Positions 24,000-27,566 of a DNA stretch of 27,566 bases are shown here, in pieces. The position numbers and the translations under genes were made by a program. Numbering within the stretch: the first letter of the stretch is position 1; each line of letters begins with the position of its first letter. A model generated the notes under the pieces. It saw only the letters and a program-made list of their open reading frames with translations. It ran no database searches and was not told where the DNA came from. The stretch spans positions 1-27,566 of the forward strand of contig DCUH01000108.1 in NCBI GenBank assembly GCA_002327765.1, in the 5' to 3' direction. The DNA is from a bacterium UBA2219. GTDB taxonomy: Bacteria > Desulfobacterota > Deferrimicrobia > Deferrimicrobiales > Deferrimicrobiaceae.

Positions 24000-24809
24000 A
24001 TGACTTGCGAAATTCGCGCACGGCGGCCGCTTCTGCTCGCCCCCGCGGGATCGTCGCTCCGCGCGGTAGACGCCGCGCTGTCCGCGGGCGCCGACGCCGT
24101 CTACGTCGGGGTCCGCGGCCTGGCCCGCGGGGGGCGCACGGGGGTTCCGGTGGAGGAGGTCGGCCGGGCCGCGGCCCGCTGCCGGGCCGCCGGCGCCCGG
24201 CTGCACGCCGCCGTCAACGCCGTCCCGTTCTCGGGGGACGTCCCCGCCTTCCTCTCCGCGCTCGCCCGCCTGGCGGAGGAAGGGGTTTCCGAGGTCATCC
24301 TGAATGACCCGGGGCTGATCGCCCTCGTGCGGCGCGAGCTCCCTGCTCTGCCGATCTGCGCCTCCGTCGGCCTGTCCATCGTCAACCCGCAGGACGCGGC
24401 GGCCTGCCGCGACCTGGGGGCGGAGGCCGTCGTCCTCCCCTCGGCGGTCCGCCGCGAGGAAGTCCCTTCCATCAAGCGCGCTTCGGGCTTGAGAATCGAG
24501 GTTTTCGCCTGGTGCCGCGCGGAGTTCCTCCTCCACGGGAGGTGCGGGCTGACGGGATACGCCGCGGAAGGAGAGGACGGCTGCGCGGTTTCCGCCAAGC
24601 GCGGGGGCGGGTGCCACCTCGTCTGCCGCGGGTTGCCCGTCCCCCGGGAGCCCCGGTCGCTCGAGGACGAGCTCCCGGCGTGGATCCGCGCGGGCGCGGA
24701 CGTCTTCAAGATCGAGGGGAGGGAACTGCCCCCCGAGGCGCTCGGGGGGCTCGTCGGGCGGTTTCGGGCGAAGCTGGACGCCGCGCTGGCCGTTTCAGCG
24801 CCGGGATAG
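24000..24809 (+). CDS. Short U32-family (collagenase-like/UbiU-V-type) protein
   Basis: A 269-aa single-domain member of the peptidase U32 family. It shows the family start RRPLLLAPAGSSLRAVDAAL, GADAVYVGVRG (30-40), ASVGLSIVNPQDAAACRDLG (121-140), and the late DVFKIEGRELPPEA (234-247). U32 proteins include proteases, tRNA or rRNA hydroxylation factors, and the UbiU/UbiV Fe-S proteins of O2-independent quinone synthesis. Five Cys lie in the usual Fe-S region: 172, 182, 195, 205 and 209. The position normally occupied by the first Cys seems to be Glu175, with a Cys three residues earlier, so cluster binding is uncertain. The ATG at 24000 is chosen over the one at 23979 because of the TATAAT spacing. 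It is divergent from the nuo clusters and overlaps the convergent thioesterase gene by 15 nt. The exact substrate is unknown. Confidence 0.8.
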   Translation: MTCEIRARRPLLLAPAGSSLRAVDAALSAGADAVYVGVRGLARGGRTGVPVEEVGRAAARCRAAGARLHAAVNAVPFSGDVPAFLSALARLAEEGVSEVILNDPGLIALVRRELPALPICASVGLSIVNPQDAAACRDLGAEAVVLPSAVRREEVPSIKRASGLRIEVFAWCRAEFLLHGRCGLTGYAAEGEDGCAVSAKRGGGCHLVCRGLPVPREPRSLEDELPAWIRAGADVFKIEGRELPPEALGGLVGRFRAKLDAALAVSAPG

Positions 24810-25220
24810 CGCCCCCGCGAGCTCCGCGGGCAGGGCGATCGGCTTCCACGCGGCGTCGATGGACCGGCAGGAGACGCTCCCCTCGGCCGCCGGCATGTCC
24901 TTCCCCGCCTCCGTCCGGAACAGGGAGAACACGAAGACGGCGCCGTTGCGCTCCACGCGGACGACGCGCGTCCGCAGCGCCAGGAGGTCGTCGAACCGCA
25001 CGGGAGAGCGGTAGCGGCACCGGGCGGCCACCACGGGGAACCCGTAGTTCCGCTCCCGGTTCCGGTAGGCCCGGTCGGGGGAGATCCCGCGGGAGCGCAG
25101 GAATTCGTCCATCCCCCGCTTGAAATAATCGAGGACCGAGGCGAAATACGCCACCCCGTACGGGTCGGTCTCGCCGAACCGGACGCGGATCTCGATGGTG
25201 TGGGACGGGGCGGCCGTCAG
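24795..25220 (-). CDS. 4HBT/YbgC-like acyl-CoA thioesterase, probable CTG start
   Basis: Hotdog-fold thioesterase, about 141 aa. The active-site segment VRFGETDPYGVAYFASVLDY has the catalytic Asp19 and a DxxGxxY arrangement typical of 4-hydroxybenzoyl-CoA thioesterase/YbgC proteins. The frame has no ATG, GTG or TTG upstream of this motif within a sensible distance; the first ATG would remove the catalytic Asp. CTG at 25220-25218 overlaps the ligase stop as CTGA, in the position that ATGA takes elsewhere, with GGAAGG 7 nt upstream. It is therefore probably translated by coupling to the ligase. It likely hydrolyses short-chain or aromatic acyl-CoA. The 3' end overlaps the U32 gene tail to tail. 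Confidence 0.85.
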   Translation of the reverse strand: MTAAPSHTIEIRVRFGETDPYGVAYFASVLDYFKRGMDEFLRSRGISPDRAYRNRERNYGFPVVAARCRYRSPVRFDDLLALRTRVVRVERNGAVFVFSLFRTEAGKDMPAAEGSVSCRSIDAAWKPIALPAELAGALSRR

Positions 25221-26857
25221 CCGCCCGCCTTCCCGATCTCCTGCTGGCGGAGGATGCGCCGCAGCAGCTTTCCGACCGCGGTCCGCGGCATCGCCCCGAT
25301 GAAATCGATGTCCCGCGGCAGCTTGTACACCGCGATCTTCGACTTGCAGTGCTCGAGCAGCTCCTTCTTCAGCGCGTCGGACGGCTCCACCCCCTCCTTC
25401 AGCTGGACGAACGCCTTGGTCTTCTGCCCCATGATCGGATCGGGGACGCCGACCACGCCCGCGTCCAGGACCGCCGGGTGCGTCACCAGCGCCTCCTCGA
25501 TCTCCTCGGGCCCGATCCGGTAGCCGGACGACTTGATGAGGTCGTCCTCGCGGGACAGGAACTGGACGTAGCCGTCCTCGTCCATCGTGACCACGTCGCC
25601 CGCCAGGCACCAGCCGTCGCGCACGCACGACTTCTGCTTGTCGTTGTCCTTCCAGTAGATCGTCCCGGTGGGCCCGCGGACGATCATCTTCCCGACATCG
25701 CCGGGGTTGACCTGCTCGAAGTTCTCGTTCACCACGCGCACGTCGTATCCGGGGCACGCCGTGCCGATGAGCCCGGGCTTGACCTTCTTCGTCACCGCGG
25801 AGGAGATGAAGACGAACATCATCTCGGTGGTGCCCAGCCCCTCGTAGATCTCCAGACCGAACTTCTCCTTCCAGTCGAGGTAGGTCTTTGCGGTGAGCGC
25901 CTCGCCGCCGCCGGTGCAGAAGCGCAGCGAGGAATAGTCCCACTGCTTCGGGTCGATGTCCGCGATCATCTTGCGGTACGCCGTCGGCAGCGCCGACATT
26001 ATGGTGATCCGGTGGTTCTGGATGTTCTTGAACATCGACACCGGGTCGAACTTCGCGATGAGGGAGACGCCCGCGCCGTAGCGGAACGGGATGACCCCGA
26101 CGGTGGAGTAGCCGGCCGCCATCGCCAGCGGCGCCGGGCCGCCGATGACGTCCTTGTCGGTGACCTCCCAGCAGTATTTCCCGAAGCCGTCGGCGACGAT
26201 GAGCGACTCCTCCATGAAGTGCGCCGTGCCTTTCGGCAGCCCCGTCGTGCCGGAGGTGAACAGGAGGACGGAGACGTCCATCCGGTCGCGCGGCACCGCC
26301 TCGCACTGATCCGGGTTCTTCATGAGGTCGGCGTAGGGAACGTACCCCTTCGCCCGGACCTCGTTCTCGTCCCCGCCCACGACGACGATCGATTTCACGG
26401 ACGAAAGCTCCGACCGGACCGCCTCCACCTCGCCCAGCATCGTCGCCGCGACGATGGCGACCTTCGCCTCCGCGACCTTCGCGACGTGGGCGATCTCGGT
26501 GCGGGCGAACAGCACCGAGGTGGGCAGCGACACCGCCCCGATCTTGATGACGGCGAAGTTGCAGACGAGGATCGGGGGGATGTTGGGCATCCGCATCAGG
26601 ACGCGGTCGCCCTCCTCCACGCCCAGCTTCTTCAGCCCGTTGGCGACGCGGTTGACGGACGCCTGGAGCTGCCGGTACGAGATCCGCTGTTCGTCGAAGT
26701 AGATCGCCGTCTTGTCGCCGTACTTTTCCGCCGTCCGGTCGAGGAGGACCTCCGTCGAGTTGAACCTCTGCGGGATGGTCTTGAACTCGTCCAGGGTGTA
26801 GATCCTCTGCGGCCTCAGTTCCGGCGGCGGCAGCCAGCTCTCGGGGATGTTGCCCAT
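25217..26857 (-). CDS. AMP-forming aryl/acyl-CoA ligase (benzoate/2-aminobenzoate-CoA ligase-like)
   Basis: Adenylate-forming ligase of the ANL superfamily, 546 aa, which activates a carboxylic acid with ATP and joins it to CoA. Motifs in order: LLFTSGTTGLPKGT (198-211, P-loop), CTGGGEAL (314-321), GLGTTEM (340-346), DGWCLAGD (414-421), LSREDDLIKSSGYRIGPEEI (434-453), and PRTAVGKLLRR with catalytic Lys530. The N-terminal half resembles benzoate/2-aminobenzoate-CoA ligases more than acetyl-CoA synthetases, but the substrate cannot be read from sequence alone. The start is the ATG at 26857 after GGAGGAGG; an in-frame ATG at 26893 lacks a ribosome-binding site. It is followed by the overlapping thioesterase gene. 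Confidence 0.9.
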   Translation of the reverse strand: MGNIPESWLPPPELRPQRIYTLDEFKTIPQRFNSTEVLLDRTAEKYGDKTAIYFDEQRISYRQLQASVNRVANGLKKLGVEEGDRVLMRMPNIPPILVCNFAVIKIGAVSLPTSVLFARTEIAHVAKVAEAKVAIVAATMLGEVEAVRSELSSVKSIVVVGGDENEVRAKGYVPYADLMKNPDQCEAVPRDRMDVSVLLFTSGTTGLPKGTAHFMEESLIVADGFGKYCWEVTDKDVIGGPAPLAMAAGYSTVGVIPFRYGAGVSLIAKFDPVSMFKNIQNHRITIMSALPTAYRKMIADIDPKQWDYSSLRFCTGGGEALTAKTYLDWKEKFGLEIYEGLGTTEMMFVFISSAVTKKVKPGLIGTACPGYDVRVVNENFEQVNPGDVGKMIVRGPTGTIYWKDNDKQKSCVRDGWCLAGDVVTMDEDGYVQFLSREDDLIKSSGYRIGPEEIEEALVTHPAVLDAGVVGVPDPIMGQKTKAFVQLKEGVEPSDALKKELLEHCKSKIAVYKLPRDIDFIGAMPRTAVGKLLRRILRQQEIGKAGG

Positions 26858-26957
26858 CGCCTCGTGTCCTCCTCCTGAATGGATGCGATCCAAAAGGCCC
26901 CAAAGGGCCCGGCGCCCGGCACGGGGGACCCCCCGGACCGGACGCCGCTTTTCCCTG
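26858..26957 (-). promoter_or_regulatory. Palindrome-rich leader before the CoA ligase gene
   Basis: This 100-nt gap contains several small inverted repeats on the minus strand: GGCCC/GGGCC with a 4-nt loop followed by UUUU (26909-26892), GGGGG/CCCCC around 26930, and GGAT/ATCC close to the ribosome-binding site. No clear -35/-10 pair was found. The first hairpin may be a second, weak terminator or a leader structure of the ligase mRNA. Confidence 0.3.
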
Positions 26958-26991
26958 AAAAAACAAGGTGCCGCGCGCTCCGGCGCGCGGC
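26958..26991 (-). terminator. Intrinsic terminator of the unidentified gene at the right edge
   Basis: On the minus strand a perfect 9-bp GC stem (26991-26983 with 26978-26970, GCCGCGCGC/GCGCGCGGC, loop CGGA) is followed by ACCTTGTTTTTT. It starts 2 nt after the stop codon of the upstream gene. It separates that gene from the ligase/thioesterase unit. Confidence 0.85.
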
Positions 26992-26993
26992 GG

Positions 26994-27566
26994 TCAGACC
27001 GTCAGCCGCTCGAGCGCGTCGACCGCGTCGAGGACCCTCTGCAGCTCCTTGTCGGACCGCGGGAACGCCTCCCGCGGGTAATTCGGGTCGGACCCGTAGA
27101 TGAGGAGCGCGGGCACGGTCCGGCCGAAGTCCTCCTCGAGGGCGCCCTTCGCCCCGAAGACGCCGCGGATGTCGGCCTTCGGGCCGGTGCACGCCGCGTT
27201 GTACGCCTTCGCAGGGTTCGGCTTCCCCTTGAGGTCGATCGCGACGCCGACGGTGCCGAGCTTCTTGAGCAGCCGCAGCGCCTCCGGGATATCGGTGAAA
27301 TACTGGGAACCGGGCTGCGTCCCCGAGTCGTAGTAGAACTCGACCTTCGTGACGCTGGTGTCGGCGGCCGCGACCTTCTTCTGGAACGCGTCGACCGCCG
27401 CGAGGTCCCACTGCGCGACCATCGCCGCTTCCGTCCCCTCGTAGTAGCCGCACTCCCCCTCGATCCCGTCGACGCGGGGGATGTTTATGGCGTACGGCCA
27501 CTCGAGCTTGTGGCACTGGCCGGCGTACGCCTTGACGATCTGCGGGTCGGTAGCGGGCACGAAGTT
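26994..27566 (-). CDS. Unidentified protein, 5' end beyond the window
   Basis: At least 190 codons, open to the window edge, ending in ALERLTV and a TGA. I do not recognise the family. The visible part is soluble and mixed alpha/beta, with no transmembrane segment, and begins within NFVPATDPQIVKAYAGQCH. It has three Cys (in GQCHK, GECGY and AACTG) without a CxxC or haem motif. A segment GRTVPALLIYGSDP resembles the cis-Pro strand of thioredoxin-like folds, but that is speculation. Coding potential is supported by the long frame, amino-acid balance and the terminator just after the stop. The GTG at 27560 may or may not be the start, because the frame continues upstream without a stop. Confidence 0.7.
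   Translation of the reverse strand, partial: NFVPATDPQIVKAYAGQCHKLEWPYAINIPRVDGIEGECGYYEGTEAAMVAQWDLAAVDAFQKKVAAADTSVTKVEFYYDSGTQPGSQYFTDIPEALRLLKKLGTVGVAIDLKGKPNPAKAYNAACTGPKADIRGVFGAKGALEEDFGRTVPALLIYGSDPNYPREAFPRSDKELQRVLDAVDALERLTV

Noticed and set aside
24795..26966. Apparent 723-aa minus-strand fusion ending in the thioesterase
   Set aside because: The N-terminal 580 residues are an out-of-frame reading of the CoA ligase. A CTG start at the ligase stop explains the thioesterase without a fusion.
1..27566. tRNA, rRNA, CRISPR, prophage or toxin-antitoxin elements
   Set aside because: No cloverleaf, direct-repeat array, integrase or small paired genes were seen; the window is almost fully covered by metabolic genes with gaps under 140 nt.

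Overview
The window is a high-GC bacterial chromosome segment dominated by two complete, tandem, same-strand gene clusters for respiratory Complex I (NADH:quinone oxidoreductase family). All 25 nuo genes lie on the minus strand and run from about 23.9 kb down to 0.13 kb. Dense packing with ATGA/GTGA stop-start overlaps, separate nuoC and nuoD, separate nuoE and nuoF, and two nuo sets beside a benzoate/aminobenzoate-type CoA ligase suggest an anaerobic or facultative bacterium of the former Deltaproteobacteria (Desulfobacterota/Desulfuromonadota-like). This placement is an inference; there is no rRNA or other marker gene here.

Cluster 2 (13598-23865, transcribed first) has the order nuoA-B-C-D-H-I-J-K-L-M-N. 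It encodes the quinone-reducing connecting arm and all membrane subunits but has no nuoE, nuoF or nuoG; nuoD and nuoH are only 3 nt apart. It therefore encodes an 11-subunit Complex I without its own NADH/FMN module. Its likely promoter is a TTGACA/TATTGT pair just upstream of nuoA2.

Cluster 1 (128-13527) follows 70 nt downstream of nuoN2 and has the canonical 14-gene order nuoA to nuoN, including a compact nuoG. The 70-nt junction holds the most striking non-coding signal of the window. A 21-bp inverted repeat wraps the nuoA1 ribosome-binding site and start codon. Its only three non-Watson-Crick pairs are G-U wobbles on the mRNA strand, and a U5 tract follows, so it looks like an RNA switch and/or terminator between the two clusters.

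The remaining 3.7 kb holds a divergent short U32-family protein on the plus strand, apparently leaderless with a perfect TATAAT 6 nt before its ATG. It converges with a minus-strand pair: an aryl/acyl-CoA ligase and a 4HBT-fold thioesterase that seems to begin at CTG overlapping the ligase stop. At the right edge is the 3' part of an unrecognised gene followed by a clear intrinsic terminator.

Functionally, cluster 1 should couple NADH oxidation to quinone reduction and ion pumping. Cluster 2 should do the same (or run in reverse) with another electron carrier, or by borrowing the single EFG module encoded by cluster 1. No tRNA, rRNA, CRISPR array, insertion sequence or phage gene was seen. 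Positions 1-127 hold no supported gene.
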